A stretch of DNA of 64,000 bases from Prolixibacter denitrificans (GCF_003014495.1 NZ_PYGC01000001.1:792426-856425); one strand, 5' to 3'. Counted from the first letter of the stretch, positions 14,906-24,297 are shown. Notes: a model not told the origin generated them from the letters alone. Made by a program: numbers and translations.

Positions 14906-17386
14906 TTACAAATCTGCGTTTTCCTGTTTTCTTCGCATGAATTCTTTTACTCCCAAACCTAACAACAAAAGAAGGAGAATGGCTGAACTGGCCATCGAAA
15001 TCGTGTTACCCATTCGGTAGGAAACCGGCTGAAATTTGAATTTTATATCATAATCGCCAGCCGGCAATACCATTCCTCTCAACACATAGTCCGTCCGGAA
15101 ATACGGCACCTTCTTGCCATCAAGATACACATTCCATCCTCTCGGATAATAAATTTCAGAAAAAACAGCCATCTGCTTGCTTTTTCCTTTGTAGTGATAA
15201 TCAACCTCGTTAGGAGAATAGGAAGTGAGTTTCAACTGCGCATCCGGATCGTATTGAATCTGAACATTCTTCACTTCCGGTGCAAACCGTTTATCGATGA
15301 CAGCCTGATCGGCCGGATTAATCATGTTCAATGCTGCAATTTCCTGGTCAGCATTATCCACCATGCGATAGTTTTTCACCAACCAGGCATGTCCCAGCGC
15401 CATTGGGTTCCTCAACGGGCGGCCATTGGGATTCACTATCACATATTTGGTATTCATCATGTTGATGGCGTTCAGCCCAACAAACAGGGAATCCATATCG
15501 GCGTTGCTTTTCATCGCTTTCATGCGACTACCCAGCGTCTGCATCTCGTGTTGCAGATGATATTCAATCAACTCCTGGTAACGGCGCATCTTCGCCCCGT
15601 GATATCCACCAATGGATTTAAAATAATACGAGGTAGTGGCATCGTTGAAGGTGCTCACTGTCATGTTCAGTACCCTGAAATCGGGATCTGTGTCTCTTAG
15701 AATTTCTTTATCAGCTGTCGTCTCGGTGAAATGCTGTTTGGCCTGACGAGGAGTCACAAAATTATCCTTGTTCAGATAACGGCGGTCAACTCCCCAGAAA
15801 TCGATCAGGATCAAAACGCCCATCAGGACCAGCCCATTTCGCTTGGTTACTTTCTTCTCATAGGTTCCCCATAGCACTGCAGCGAACAAAACAATGAATA
15901 TAAGCGAGCGGAAAGCGTCGCTGCGCAGCAAAGCCTGCCTATCCTCCTGAAGCGATTCCAGCAACCAACCCGGCAGCTGTGCATCCTGCGGTCCTGAGAA
16001 GTTTCCAGCCAAACCGGGAACTAAAGCAAACAGCAATGAAAAGCCGGCAGTGATACCAAAAGCCCATTTGAAGGCATAAAGCCATTCTTTTTTGCTCACT
16101 TCTCCACTCAACAACTTCTTCAACGCTAAAAATCCAAGCAACGGAATCGTGAAATCCGCAATCACTAAAATCATGGACACTGTTCGAAATTTATTGTAAC
16201 CGGGAACATGATTCAGGAAGAAATCGGTCAAAGGCATGAAGTTCTTTCCCCAGGCTAAGGTAATCGAAAGAACAGTGGCCACAACCAGCCACCATTTCAG
16301 CGGCCCTTTTACTAAAATTAAACCGAGAACGAAGAGGAAACAGATAATGGCTCCGACATAGACCGGCCCCGAAGTAAACGGTTGCGGTCCCCAGTACCCG
16401 GGAAGCTGTTTTATAATTTGTCGGCTGTTCGGAACATTGTTCTGACGCAGTGTTTGATAAGTTTTGGAATTGGTATCGAAACCTCCGGTCGATGAACCTC
16501 CGTTGAAGTTCGGAATCATCAGGGTAAAGGTTTCTGCCTTTCCGTAACTCCAGGCTGTGGCGTAATCCTTATCCAAGCCAGAGGTTTTATTATGTTGATC
16601 GTTGGTCAATTCGGACTTACCCCGGATGGAATACTTACCATACTGATATGTTGTCCATAAACGGGTTGTGTTGGCACCGACAGCCAGTAATGCCAGAAGT
16701 GCAAGCACACCGGCAGTTATGGCAAACGGAACGAGTTCTTTTCTCCGAATGGCCATTATCAACTCCGTCGCCCCCAACACCAAAACCAACAAGAGCGTAT
16801 AATAGGTAATCTGAAGGTGGTTGGCAAATATCTGTAATCCCAGGAAAAGGGCCATAATCAAGCCTCCTTTCCATCTGTTTTTTCGAAAAGCGTAATAAAG
16901 TCCACCGATAATGGGTGCCATATAAGAAATAGCAATGGCTTTGCTGTTGTGCCCCGCCGCAATGATGATGATGTCGTATGAGGAAAATCCGAAGGCTATC
17001 GCCCCGATGATACTGAGCCACGGGTCGACTCCAAACAAAAGCAGTGCAATGTAAAATCCGACAAAATAGAGAAAAAGGAAATAGAACGGATTCAGGTTAA
17101 AAAGCGTCACTACTTTATGCAATGGCGAGAAAATAGTTTTCGTGATGGGCAGGGCAACCAAATAGGAAGGCATTCCTCCAAACATACTGTTCGTCCATAG
17201 AGCCACATCATCGTGCGAACGGTTATAATCCCTGATTTCTTTTGACATTCCCTTGTAGGTGAAATTGTCGTGCTGGGCAAGCTTTTGGCCTTCGATTGCC
17301 GGCGAAAAATAAATCAGAGACAGAACAAAAAATAACAGAATTGCGACCACGTAGGGTAATCCTGCTTTACGGGAAATTTTCTTCAT
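14906..17386 (-). CDS. YfhO-like multi-spanning membrane protein
   Basis: An 826-residue integral membrane protein with a dozen or more hydrophobic helices in its first two thirds and one near the C terminus (ISMASSAILLLLLLGLGV). Between them is a soluble extracytoplasmic region of about 250 residues. The overall layout and phrases such as FGGMPSYLVALP and FSEIYYPRGWNVYLDGK fit the YfhO family, which resembles GT-C glycosyltransferases. In Firmicutes YfhO acts in glycosylation of lipoteichoic acid; in Bacteroidota the role is unknown. It is first in an operon with ftsX and DUF3098 and diverges from the flippase gene. Confidence 0.85.
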   Translation of the reverse strand: MKKISRKAGLPYVVAILLFFVLSLIYFSPAIEGQKLAQHDNFTYKGMSKEIRDYNRSHDDVALWTNSMFGGMPSYLVALPITKTIFSPLHKVVTLFNLNPFYFLFLYFVGFYIALLLFGVDPWLSIIGAIAFGFSSYDIIIIAAGHNSKAIAISYMAPIIGGLYYAFRKNRWKGGLIMALFLGLQIFANHLQITYYTLLLVLVLGATELIMAIRRKELVPFAITAGVLALLALLAVGANTTRLWTTYQYGKYSIRGKSELTNDQHNKTSGLDKDYATAWSYGKAETFTLMIPNFNGGSSTGGFDTNSKTYQTLRQNNVPNSRQIIKQLPGYWGPQPFTSGPVYVGAIICFLFVLGLILVKGPLKWWLVVATVLSITLAWGKNFMPLTDFFLNHVPGYNKFRTVSMILVIADFTIPLLGFLALKKLLSGEVSKKEWLYAFKWAFGITAGFSLLFALVPGLAGNFSGPQDAQLPGWLLESLQEDRQALLRSDAFRSLIFIVLFAAVLWGTYEKKVTKRNGLVLMGVLILIDFWGVDRRYLNKDNFVTPRQAKQHFTETTADKEILRDTDPDFRVLNMTVSTFNDATTSYYFKSIGGYHGAKMRRYQELIEYHLQHEMQTLGSRMKAMKSNADMDSLFVGLNAINMMNTKYVIVNPNGRPLRNPMALGHAWLVKNYRMVDNADQEIAALNMINPADQAVIDKRFAPEVKNVQIQYDPDAQLKLTSYSPNEVDYHYKGKSKQMAVFSEIYYPRGWNVYLDGKKVPYFRTDYVLRGMVLPAGDYDIKFKFQPVSYRMGNTISMASSAILLLLLLGLGVKEFMRRKQENADL

Positions 17387-17417
17387 CAGTTTTGCGTGTT
17401 ACCGTTTCACATATACA

Positions 17418-17425
17418 CAAAAGTA
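17418..17425 (-). promoter_or_regulatory. -7 promoter box of the YfhO-ftsX operon
   Basis: The minus strand reads TACTTTTG (TAnnTTTG), about 32 bases before the YfhO start. Confidence 0.55.
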
Positions 17426-17467
17426 TATTTTTTTAACAAACGCTCCGTTCAACTCACTTTTATTAAA

Positions 17468-17475
17468 TATTTTTG
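17468..17475 (+). promoter_or_regulatory. -7 promoter box of the flippase gene
   Basis: TATTTTTG (TAnnTTTG) lies 17 bases before the GTG start at 17493, implying a very short leader. Confidence 0.5.
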
Positions 17476-17492
17476 ACATAAATCAAATTTCC

Positions 17493-18971
17493 GTGGGAAT
17501 AATCATCAAACAAACCATTCGAGGTTCCATCTGGTCGTACGCCGGCGTTTTGCTCGGTTTTTTGAACCTGGCCATCTTATCTCCCAAAATTTTTTCGGCG
17601 GAAGAAATTGGACTGACGCAGGTGCTGATTGCCATATCCACCATTCTGGCGCAGTTCTCCGGACTGGGTTTTCAGGATGTCACCAACCGGTTGTTCCCCT
17701 TTTTCCGAAATAATAAACAACATCACAATGGCTATCTCTTTCTCGCCATGGCTGTTTCGGCTACTGGATTTATTCTGGTTTCGATTTTCTTGTACTTCTT
17801 CACTCCTTACCTGGTCACGCAAAACCTGAATAAATCGCCTTTGCTTTCGGAATATGCTTTTTATGTCTGGCCGCTGGTTTTCTTTTTCCTGTATTTTGCC
17901 GTGTTCGACAATTACAACAAAGTACTTTACAATATCGTTCTGGGTACGTTCCTCAAGGATTTCCTGCTGAGATTACTCAACCTTGGCATCATTTTGCTGT
18001 ACTATTTCGATGTTGTTGATTTTGCCAGATATGTGTTGTTGTTTGTGATTATTCAATCTGTGCCGCCACTGGTTCTTAGTTTATACCTAATCCGTAAAAA
18101 GAAATTCAATCTTCGTCCACAGCTTCATTTTATCACGCCGGAACTGAAAAAACAAATTCTGTTGCTCTGTGTTTTCGGAATCATTTCGGGCCTCAGCAGC
18201 TTTGCCTTGATCAACATCGACAAGTACATGGTGAACGCCTACATCGATTTGAAAGCGGCCGGAATTTATTCGGTTACCTTCTATTTCGGAACGTTAATTA
18301 TGATTCCTTCGCGGGTGATGAACAAGGCGGTGGTACCAATCATCTCTGAGTCATGGAAAGCCAACAACATGGCCAAAATTGATGATGTGCTGGTCAAGAG
18401 CAGTATCAACCAGTTCCTTTTCGGACTATTACTGTTTGCCGGCATCTGGGGAAACCTTCACAATATTTTTCGCATCCTGCCGGAAAATTACGAGAACGGC
18501 CAGTGGGTTATTTTCTTTATCAGCATGGCGAATCTGATCACGGTTTCCACCGGTAGCAGTATCATGGTCCTCAACACTTCGCATTATTACCGATTTCAGG
18601 CTTATTTTATGTTCCTGCTCATCACGCTTGTTGTGATTTCCAATATCCTGTTAATCCCTGTGCTGGGAATAACGGGTGCAGCATTAGCATCGATGATATC
18701 GACACTCATCTATTCAGCGGTTCGTCTGATTTTCCTAAAAATAAAATTTGGACTATGGCCGTGGAAACTACAGCATCTGTCGGGCATTGCGATTGCCGTT
18801 ATCAGCTACGGTGCCGGAACACTAATACCTTCGATCTCTAATCTCGTCGCCGATATTCTTGTTCGCAGTCTGGTTATTCTGGTTGTTTATATTGTGCTGG
18901 TTTATTTCCTGAAATTGAGTACCGATTTCAACCACATCATCAATAAACAACTGGGTAAAAGCAGGGAATAG
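17493..18971 (+). CDS. Wzx-like oligosaccharide flippase
   Basis: A 492-residue integral membrane protein with about 12-14 helices and the polysaccharide-biosynthesis (MATE/MVF superfamily) layout. It begins with the amphipathic KQTIRGSIWSYAGVLLGF segment typical of lipid-linked oligosaccharide flippases. It should move undecaprenyl-linked repeat units across the inner membrane. Start is GTG, supported by the promoter box just upstream. It is convergent with, and only two bases from, the end of the ten-gene sugar cluster, so it very likely serves that locus although it has its own promoter on the other strand. Confidence 0.87.
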   Translation: MGIIIKQTIRGSIWSYAGVLLGFLNLAILSPKIFSAEEIGLTQVLIAISTILAQFSGLGFQDVTNRLFPFFRNNKQHHNGYLFLAMAVSATGFILVSIFLYFFTPYLVTQNLNKSPLLSEYAFYVWPLVFFFLYFAVFDNYNKVLYNIVLGTFLKDFLLRLLNLGIILLYYFDVVDFARYVLLFVIIQSVPPLVLSLYLIRKKKFNLRPQLHFITPELKKQILLLCVFGIISGLSSFALINIDKYMVNAYIDLKAAGIYSVTFYFGTLIMIPSRVMNKAVVPIISESWKANNMAKIDDVLVKSSINQFLFGLLLFAGIWGNLHNIFRILPENYENGQWVIFFISMANLITVSTGSSIMVLNTSHYYRFQAYFMFLLITLVVISNILLIPVLGITGAALASMISTLIYSAVRLIFLKIKFGLWPWKLQHLSGIAIAVISYGAGTLIPSISNLVADILVRSLVILVVYIVLVYFLKLSTDFNHIINKQLGKSRE

Positions 18972-18973
18972 CA

Positions 18974-19501
18974 TTATCTCGAAGCCATCAGTTCCCGGAA
19001 CCTTTCAATGGCTTGATTAACTCCTTCTTTACCCAAAATCTTTTCCACGAATTCACGGAAGACTCCGTCGCCTCCTTTTTTGCTCAATTCGATAGAAGTA
19101 TACTCCTTTACGTATTCAGGAGCATCAGAAGGGGCAGCACTGAATCCGGCATCTTTTAACACATCGATATCGTTGATATCATCGCCAATGTACGCCAAGT
19201 CGTCCCACTCGAGATTCAGTTTACCCAATAACTCCTCAACAATCCGGCGCTTATTTCTCACCCCTTTGAACAGGTAATCGATTTTCAGCTTTTCGGCCCG
19301 TCGCTCAACTAAGCGAGTATCTTCTCCGGTTACTATACCTACCGGAATATCGAGCATCCGACAAAAAATAACACCGGCACTGTCGCTGGTATTGAATTTC
19401 TTCAACTCGTCACCATTCTCGGTATAGTACATCCCTCCATCGGTCCAAACGCCATCAATATCGGTTAAAACCAGTTTGGGTAGTCGTCGGCTAGCGCACA
19501 T
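18974..19501 (-). CDS. KdsC-like HAD phosphatase, probable nonulosonate-9-phosphate phosphatase
   Basis: A 175-residue C0-type HAD phosphatase. The DxD motif TDIDGVWTDGG has Asp14 as nucleophile and Asp16. TGE near residue 60 and GDDINDID (about 101-108) complete the active site. The segments TDIDGVWTDGGMYY and KKFNTSDSAG, as I recall, closely resemble the Bacteroides thetaiotaomicron KDN-9-phosphate phosphatase BT1713 more than E. coli KdsC. The gene overlaps the NeuB-type synthase by 11 bases. This coupling suggests it removes the phosphate from the synthase product. KDO-8-phosphate phosphatase is the alternative. Confidence 0.8.
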   Translation of the reverse strand: MCASRRLPKLVLTDIDGVWTDGGMYYTENGDELKKFNTSDSAGVIFCRMLDIPVGIVTGEDTRLVERRAEKLKIDYLFKGVRNKRRIVEELLGKLNLEWDDLAYIGDDINDIDVLKDAGFSAAPSDAPEYVKEYTSIELSKKGGDGVFREFVEKILGKEGVNQAIERFRELMASR

Positions 19502-20525
19502 AGTCAGGGTATATTATTTCATTACCGGAAATATCCTTGGTCAGCTTTTTCCCAATCACCTCGTCTCTTTCGCTCCAGCGAAAACCATCACCGGGTGAAA
19601 GAAGATGAATATCCTTTTCCCCTACTACCTCACCAGCCTTCATTGCCCGACGTGTCGCCAGCGAACGTTCGAGTTTATTCTTGGCTCCAATCACTGATTC
19701 AGGCACGACAATATCTTCCACTCCCATTGCTTTCTCCATGTTACGGATATCACGAACCATGCGATGAATGCCGTCCGGTGCGAGGGAACCTTCCTGATCA
19801 GTTCCTTTCATCTGCCGATCGAGGGTGATATGCTTCTCGATTACCTTGGCTCCCATTGCGACAGCAGCAATCGGTGCCGCTATTCCAATGGTATGGTCGG
19901 AGTAACCAATGGTGTATTCAGAATAGTGTTTTTGAAGGTAGTGAATGGTACGCAGGTTGACATTCTCATACGCTGTCGGATATTCCGAAACACAGTGCAG
20001 AATAGAAATATTGCTGTGGTACCGGGTAATCGTTTCCAGGGCTTCATCAAGCTCCTTCTTGCCCGTCATTCCGGTCGACAAAACAATCGGCAGTTTCGTT
20101 TCCGCCATCGCTGCTAACAAAGGCAAATTCGTCAAATCGCGCGAAGCCACTTTTAACCGGTCAGGAGAAAACAGCTTGAGCAAACTCATCGCGCCAATGG
20201 CACAAATGGTTTCTACGAACTCAAGTCCGGATTCCCTGGCATATTGATAGATTTCGTAATGCTGCTCATCCGAAAGTTCCAGATGAGCCCGGTGCTCTCC
20301 GTAGGTCTTCCCAAAAGAATGCGGAGAATCATAGGGCCGGTTCATCTGCGATTCCGAAAGTTCTTCTGCCAAATCACGTTTAGTCAACTTGATGGCATCA
20401 ATGGGTTTTAGTGTTGCCTGAAAACGTTCATCAACTACCGGCCGTACAACTGTGTCAATCATTAGCTTGGCAATGTCGACCGAGCCGTTATGGTTTTGTC
20501 CGATTTCCCCTATTATGTATGTCAT
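19491..20525 (-). CDS. NeuB/SpsE-family nonulosonic acid (phosphate) synthase
   Basis: A 344-residue PEP-dependent aldol-type synthase. The N-terminal IIGEIGQNHNG (4-14), IVLSTGMTGKKELDEA, HCVSEYPT and GYSDHTIG are NeuB hallmarks. The C-terminal ~65 residues (LERSLATRRAMKAGEV to the end) form the SAF/antifreeze-like domain that completes the active site. NeuB enzymes condense PEP with ManNAc, a phosphorylated mannose or a bacillosamine-derived hexose. No NeuC-type or pseudaminic/legionaminic precursor gene is in the locus, and a phosphatase overlaps it, so a 9-phosphate product (KDN-9-P or Neu5Ac-9-P) is the preferred inference. It overlaps the cytidylyltransferase gene by four bases. Confidence 0.88.
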   Translation of the reverse strand: MTYIIGEIGQNHNGSVDIAKLMIDTVVRPVVDERFQATLKPIDAIKLTKRDLAEELSESQMNRPYDSPHSFGKTYGEHRAHLELSDEQHYEIYQYARESGLEFVETICAIGAMSLLKLFSPDRLKVASRDLTNLPLLAAMAETKLPIVLSTGMTGKKELDEALETITRYHSNISILHCVSEYPTAYENVNLRTIHYLQKHYSEYTIGYSDHTIGIAAPIAAVAMGAKVIEKHITLDRQMKGTDQEGSLAPDGIHRMVRDIRNMEKAMGVEDIVVPESVIGAKNKLERSLATRRAMKAGEVVGEKDIHLLSPGDGFRWSERDEVIGKKLTKDISGNEIIYPDYVR

Positions 20526-21280
20526 TTTGTATTGGCTTTTATATTCTTTTTCATTCCAGCAAGAAACTCAGGATGATTATCCAGCCAGACAACCAATTCG
20601 TCCATCGATTCCCAGTTTTGTTCTATTTTCAGTTGATATAGTTCCTGCATCGTTCTGAAATCCTCCTCTGTATCAACCGTCATACGGATATCGTTGCGAT
20701 AACGCAGGAAATCAGGCATGTGTAACCAATGTAGCGAAAACATGTCCGGATGTTCGTACACAAAGTTAGTGACATGCTCCAGATACAATGGATCTTTGGT
20801 CACAGAAAGGACTTTCTCCAATGCCGAGATGCGAACCATTTCTGCAAAAAATCCAAAGTGAGTCTTCATCGCCGGATGGCCAAATCCATCCCGGTGACAG
20901 ACATAGTCCAAACTATCTTCCCATGCACTTCCCAGCTCTTTCATATACGAAACCGAAAGAAATGGATTATCGGCACAAACACGGTAAACGACGTCATAAT
21001 CTTCCGTCCGTGCAGCTTTCACAAATCGGTTGAGTACATTTTCTTCGCTACCGCGAAAACAAGAAACCTTTTCTTTTTGACAAAGCTGCTCCACTTCATC
21101 ATCGATCTCGTGTGTTGTGGTAGCAACAATCACCGGCAATTCCAGCTTTTTCACTTCACGAATAAGAATCTCCAGAATTCCTTTTTCCTGAAAAAAGGGT
21201 TTGACAATTTTATTCGGCAACCTTTGCGAGCCTTTCCGAGCTTGTATAATGACGGCTGTTTTCATTTCAGGATTCTTCAC
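20522..21280 (-). CDS. SpsF/NeuA-type cytidylyltransferase
   Basis: A 252-residue nucleotidyltransferase of the CMP-sugar synthetase family. IIQARKGSQRLPNK (11-24) is the nucleotide-binding motif (QARxxSxRLPxK as in SpsF), and VYRVCADNPFLS holds the metal-site region. It should activate the 2-keto sugar acid made by the adjacent NeuB-type synthase as a CMP-sugar. Start and stop overlap the genes on each side by four bases (ATGA), so translation is coupled. The SpsE-SpsF pair of Bacillus spore coat synthesis has the same gene pairing. Confidence 0.85.
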   Translation of the reverse strand: MKNPEMKTAVIIQARKGSQRLPNKIVKPFFQEKGILEILIREVKKLELPVIVATTTHEIDDEVEQLCQKEKVSCFRGSEENVLNRFVKAARTEDYDVVYRVCADNPFLSVSYMKELGSAWEDSLDYVCHRDGFGHPAMKTHFGFFAEMVRISALEKVLSVTKDPLYLEHVTNFVYEHPDMFSLHWLHMPDFLRYRNDIRMTVDTEEDFRTMQELYQLKIEQNWESMDELVVWLDNHPEFLAGMKKNIKANTK

Positions 21281-22734
21281 TCTGCATTATTCAATATCTG
21301 AGAAACTGCTTCCTCCATCTTTTCCGCGGCATTCGATACAAAATAATAATTCAAATCGACTGTAGTCTGCTCACCTGAAAGCTGCTTTTCCAAAGCGTCG
21401 CTTAATTCATCGGTATTGTAAACCCCAACTGCTCCGCCTTTTCCGATTAGGTCGCCCATGTATCCTGCACCATAAAGCTTGGAAAGCACAACGGGTTGCA
21501 AACCAAAAGCCAGTGCTTCGAAAAGTGATGTGCTGTAAACTCCGACCACTGCTGATGCCTTTCGCAACTCCTCATATAAATCACTTTTGTATTCTACCGT
21601 GATATTCATTCCAATAAAATAGCTCCTGTAATCCTGAGCCTTAGCAATCTCAGACGGATGCAATTTAAAAACAACTGACCACTCGGGATGTTTTAACGAA
21701 AGCTCCCTTGCATATGTTCGAATCTGTTCCCCGATGGTCGCCTGCGAAATGAATAAGACATCATATTGATTTTCTCCGGAAAGGTCGCCAACATTTTTTT
21801 CCAGGAAAGGAAAACCTGTAACATAACAGTTTTCCTTCGGAATAGGAACAGCCGATGTATCTCGCCAGAAATTTCCCCATATTAACTCAAACCGGGGAAA
21901 GAAGTTGTATTCACCGGAAGGATAATTATATCCAATGTGACGGCTCCCCATCGTTCCATGTTGAATCTCGATAGTTATAATTCCAATTTCATTGGCAGCT
22001 TGAATCAACGGCATATTTTCCGTTGAATAGGCATTGACCACCACGACCGAACGCGGTCGCTTTTTCGCTAACAGCTTCTTCCAGTAGTCCCTGAAAAAGC
22101 GGTAATAGAGGAAGCGTTTGTAGATAAAACGCGCGTAGTATTCCTTCTTTTCCGGGACACCCAGTGCGTCGCAAAACCGATCGGCCAGCTCCACGCTCTG
22201 CCTCTTTGCCTCCGAGGTCTGAGCTCCCAGGCCGGTCATTTCGTACCACTTCCCCGCAAACAGCAGACGGTCTGTATAAAATGTTGACGACTCCAGGTGC
22301 GACGGTTCCAGGTGAGGTGTATCCCCAAACAACAAGGGCGGTTCAATCACTCCAATCTTCAACCCCGACTGACGGGCCCAGAGGTAAGAGTATTTGCAGC
22401 CATACCGCTCTCCAAAGTGCACTTTTCGCGGCTGATCCACCAGCATCACATCCACCCCTGACGGAAACTTCCCCGGGTGCCGAAAAAACTTACCTGAACG
22501 AATCATCGACCAGGCCCGCTTCACCTGGCGCTTCAGGAGGACCAGCTTACCGGTCGACACCCCCATCTCCCGCCCGATGAATCCCCTGGCATTCAGCAAA
22601 TCGTGATACACAGCAAACCGGCAATTCGCCCACAACGGAATGCCGTCAATCCGGTACTTCTCCAGCAATTGACTCTCCTCCTCGAACGTCAGAAACTGTT
22701 GAAAAAGCCGGTCGGTTTGTGCAATATTATCCAT
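21277..22734 (-). CDS. probable GT-B glycosyltransferase of unknown family
   Basis: A 485-residue protein without a signal peptide or clear membrane helix. The C-terminal half looks like a GT-B donor domain: IEIQHGTMG (about 255-263), a segment YDVLFISQATIGEQIR, FKLHPSE, and GVYSTSLFEALAFGLQPVV near residue 400-420. The HP and S-x-xEAL patterns resemble sialyl-/polysialyl-, KDO- and CDP-glycerol-type transferases. The N-terminal ~200 residues match nothing I know. Its place between the CMP-sugar gene (four-base overlap) and the UDP-ManNAc3NAcA genes suggests it transfers one of these sugars. I am sure of the fold class only moderately. Confidence 0.6.
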   Translation of the reverse strand: MDNIAQTDRLFQQFLTFEEESQLLEKYRIDGIPLWANCRFAVYHDLLNARGFIGREMGVSTGKLVLLKRQVKRAWSMIRSGKFFRHPGKFPSGVDVMLVDQPRKVHFGERYGCKYSYLWARQSGLKIGVIEPPLLFGDTPHLEPSHLESSTFYTDRLLFAGKWYEMTGLGAQTSEAKRQSVELADRFCDALGVPEKKEYYARFIYKRFLYYRFFRDYWKKLLAKKRPRSVVVVNAYSTENMPLIQAANEIGIITIEIQHGTMGSRHIGYNYPSGEYNFFPRFELIWGNFWRDTSAVPIPKENCYVTGFPFLEKNVGDLSGENQYDVLFISQATIGEQIRTYARELSLKHPEWSVVFKLHPSEIAKAQDYRSYFIGMNITVEYKSDLYEELRKASAVVGVYSTSLFEALAFGLQPVVLSKLYGAGYMGDLIGKGGAVGVYNTDELSDALEKQLSGEQTTVDLNYYFVSNAAEKMEEAVSQILNNAE

Positions 22735-22754
22735 GCGAAAAGTTTGCGCGGAAT

Positions 22755-23723
22755 TTATTTATGAAACGGATGCTTTGTCAATTCTTTGACGGCAAACGGA
22801 TGGTAATCGCCTTTTAGTCCAACCGGCTGCTGGTTCCGGATTTGATGTACTGTTTCGATGGCCCGACGAGCATCGGTAATGGTATATCCGTTACCCTTCA
22901 AAATTTCCTCGTAGCTGCGCGTGTGTAAATCAGTAAAGCCGGCACTGAATTCCAGTTCCTCTCCCTCGATGGTAATCGAACGATAGGTACGCTGTCCCTT
23001 CGCTTTAATGGCTTCAGGCAATGTTTCTTCATTAATGCTGAGAAACCACCTGACACGTGCCCGTTCCAACTGCAGAAAGCCGGCGGCCCGGTCGTGGGTG
23101 TGAATATGAACGGTATTTTGCTGAATGTCACCAAAAATCCAGGCCAGCATGTCAAAAAAGTGCACACCAATGTTGGTCGCAATACCACCCGATTTCGTCA
23201 CGTCCCCTTTCCAGGAAGTATAGTACCAGTAACCACGCGAAGTGATGTAGGTGAGGTCGATGTCAAATATTTTGTCCTTCGGCGCTTCTTCCACTCGTTT
23301 CTTCAAATCGATGATGGTTTGGTGCAAACGCAGCTGCAGGATGGTGTTAATTTTCTTTCCGGTTTCTTCCGACAACCGCTCCAATGCATCGATGTTCCAT
23401 GGATTCAATACCAGCGGTTTTTCGCAAATGGCATCGGCACCACGGCGTAAAGCTACCCGGATATGTGCATCGTGTAGATAGTTAGGCGAAGCGATACTGA
23501 TATAATCCAGCGGCACCTTTTCATCATATTTCAATTTTTCCAGATACCGGTCGAAACGCTCGAACTCCACAAAGAAACGGGCTGAAGGAAAATAACTGTC
23601 CATTATTCCCACACCATCGTACGGGTCGTAAGCAGCCAGTAAATGATTGCCGGTATCCTTAATCGCTTTCATGTGCCGCGGAGCAATATAACCTGCTGCT
23701 CCTATCAATGCAAAATTCTTCAT
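22755..23723 (-). CDS. UDP-GlcNAcA 3-dehydrogenase, WbpB/WlbA-type oxidoreductase
   Basis: A 322-residue Gfo/Idh/MocA oxidoreductase. Rossmann motif FALIGAAGYIAPRHMKAI (4-21), the EKP motif in CEKPLVLNPWN, and an NIGVHFFDMLAWIFGD segment with the conserved catalytic His. In the WbpB/WlbA family the enzyme oxidises C3 of UDP-N-acetylglucosaminuronate. The neighbours WbpD, WbpE and WbpI homologues make that assignment likely here. It starts two bases before the end of the acetyltransferase gene. Confidence 0.88.
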   Translation of the reverse strand: MKNFALIGAAGYIAPRHMKAIKDTGNHLLAAYDPYDGVGIMDSYFPSARFFVEFERFDRYLEKLKYDEKVPLDYISIASPNYLHDAHIRVALRRGADAICEKPLVLNPWNIDALERLSEETGKKINTILQLRLHQTIIDLKKRVEEAPKDKIFDIDLTYITSRGYWYYTSWKGDVTKSGGIATNIGVHFFDMLAWIFGDIQQNTVHIHTHDRAAGFLQLERARVRWFLSINEETLPEAIKAKGQRTYRSITIEGEELEFSAGFTDLHTRSYEEILKGNGYTITDARRAIETVHQIRNQQPVGLKGDYHPFAVKELTKHPFHK

Positions 23724-23724
23724 C

Positions 23725-24297
23725 TCAAATTCGTTTTATCTGGTTGTTTTCCAGTTTGTATTTTTGGTTGCTTTCCGGACAAACCGCTTCTCCTGTTTCA
23801 GAAAACTCCAGGCGATGTCCATACTCACTTACCCAGCCAACCTGTCGCCCCGGGTTACCAACGATTAGCGCATATGCCGGAACATCTTTCGTTACTACCG
23901 AACCTGCTCCGATGAGCGCAAATTCTCCGATTTCGATGCCGCAAATAATCGTCGCATTGGCCCCAATGGAAGCACCTTTCCGCACAAGCGTTTGCCGAAA
24001 TTCTTCCTTCCGGTTGATAAAACTTCGCGGGTTGATGACATTGGTGAAAACCATGGAAGGCCCCAAAAAAACATCGTCCTCGCAGATGACACCGGTGTAC
24101 ACCGAAACGTTGTTTTGCACCTTCACATTGTTGCCCAATACGACATTGGGCGAAATAACCACATTCTGCCCGAGATTGCACTTCTCGCCCAGCTTTGAGT
24201 TCGACATCACATGACTGAAATGCCAGATCTTCGTTCCCTCACCAATGACACAGTTGTCATCGATAACGGCAGTTGAATGTGCAAAATAGTCGGCCAT
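23725..24297 (-). CDS. UDP-GlcNAc3NA 3-N-acetyltransferase, WbpD/WlbB-type
   Basis: A 190-residue left-handed beta-helix acyltransferase. Repeated hexapeptides (VIGEGTKIWHF, LGEKCNLGQNVVIS, LGNNVKVQNNVSV, IGANATIICGIEIGEFALIGAG) run through residues 15-150. The loop FTNVINPRSFINRKEEF (83-99) is characteristic of the WbpD/WlbB group, which N-acetylates the 3-amino group of UDP-GlcNAc3NA with acetyl-CoA. It is one base from the aminotransferase gene, in step with the pathway. Confidence 0.9.
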   Translation of the reverse strand: MADYFAHSTAVIDDNCVIGEGTKIWHFSHVMSNSKLGEKCNLGQNVVISPNVVLGNNVKVQNNVSVYTGVICEDDVFLGPSMVFTNVINPRSFINRKEEFRQTLVRKGASIGANATIICGIEIGEFALIGAGSVVTKDVPAYALIVGNPGRQVGWVSEYGHRLEFSETGEAVCPESNQKYKLENNQIKRI

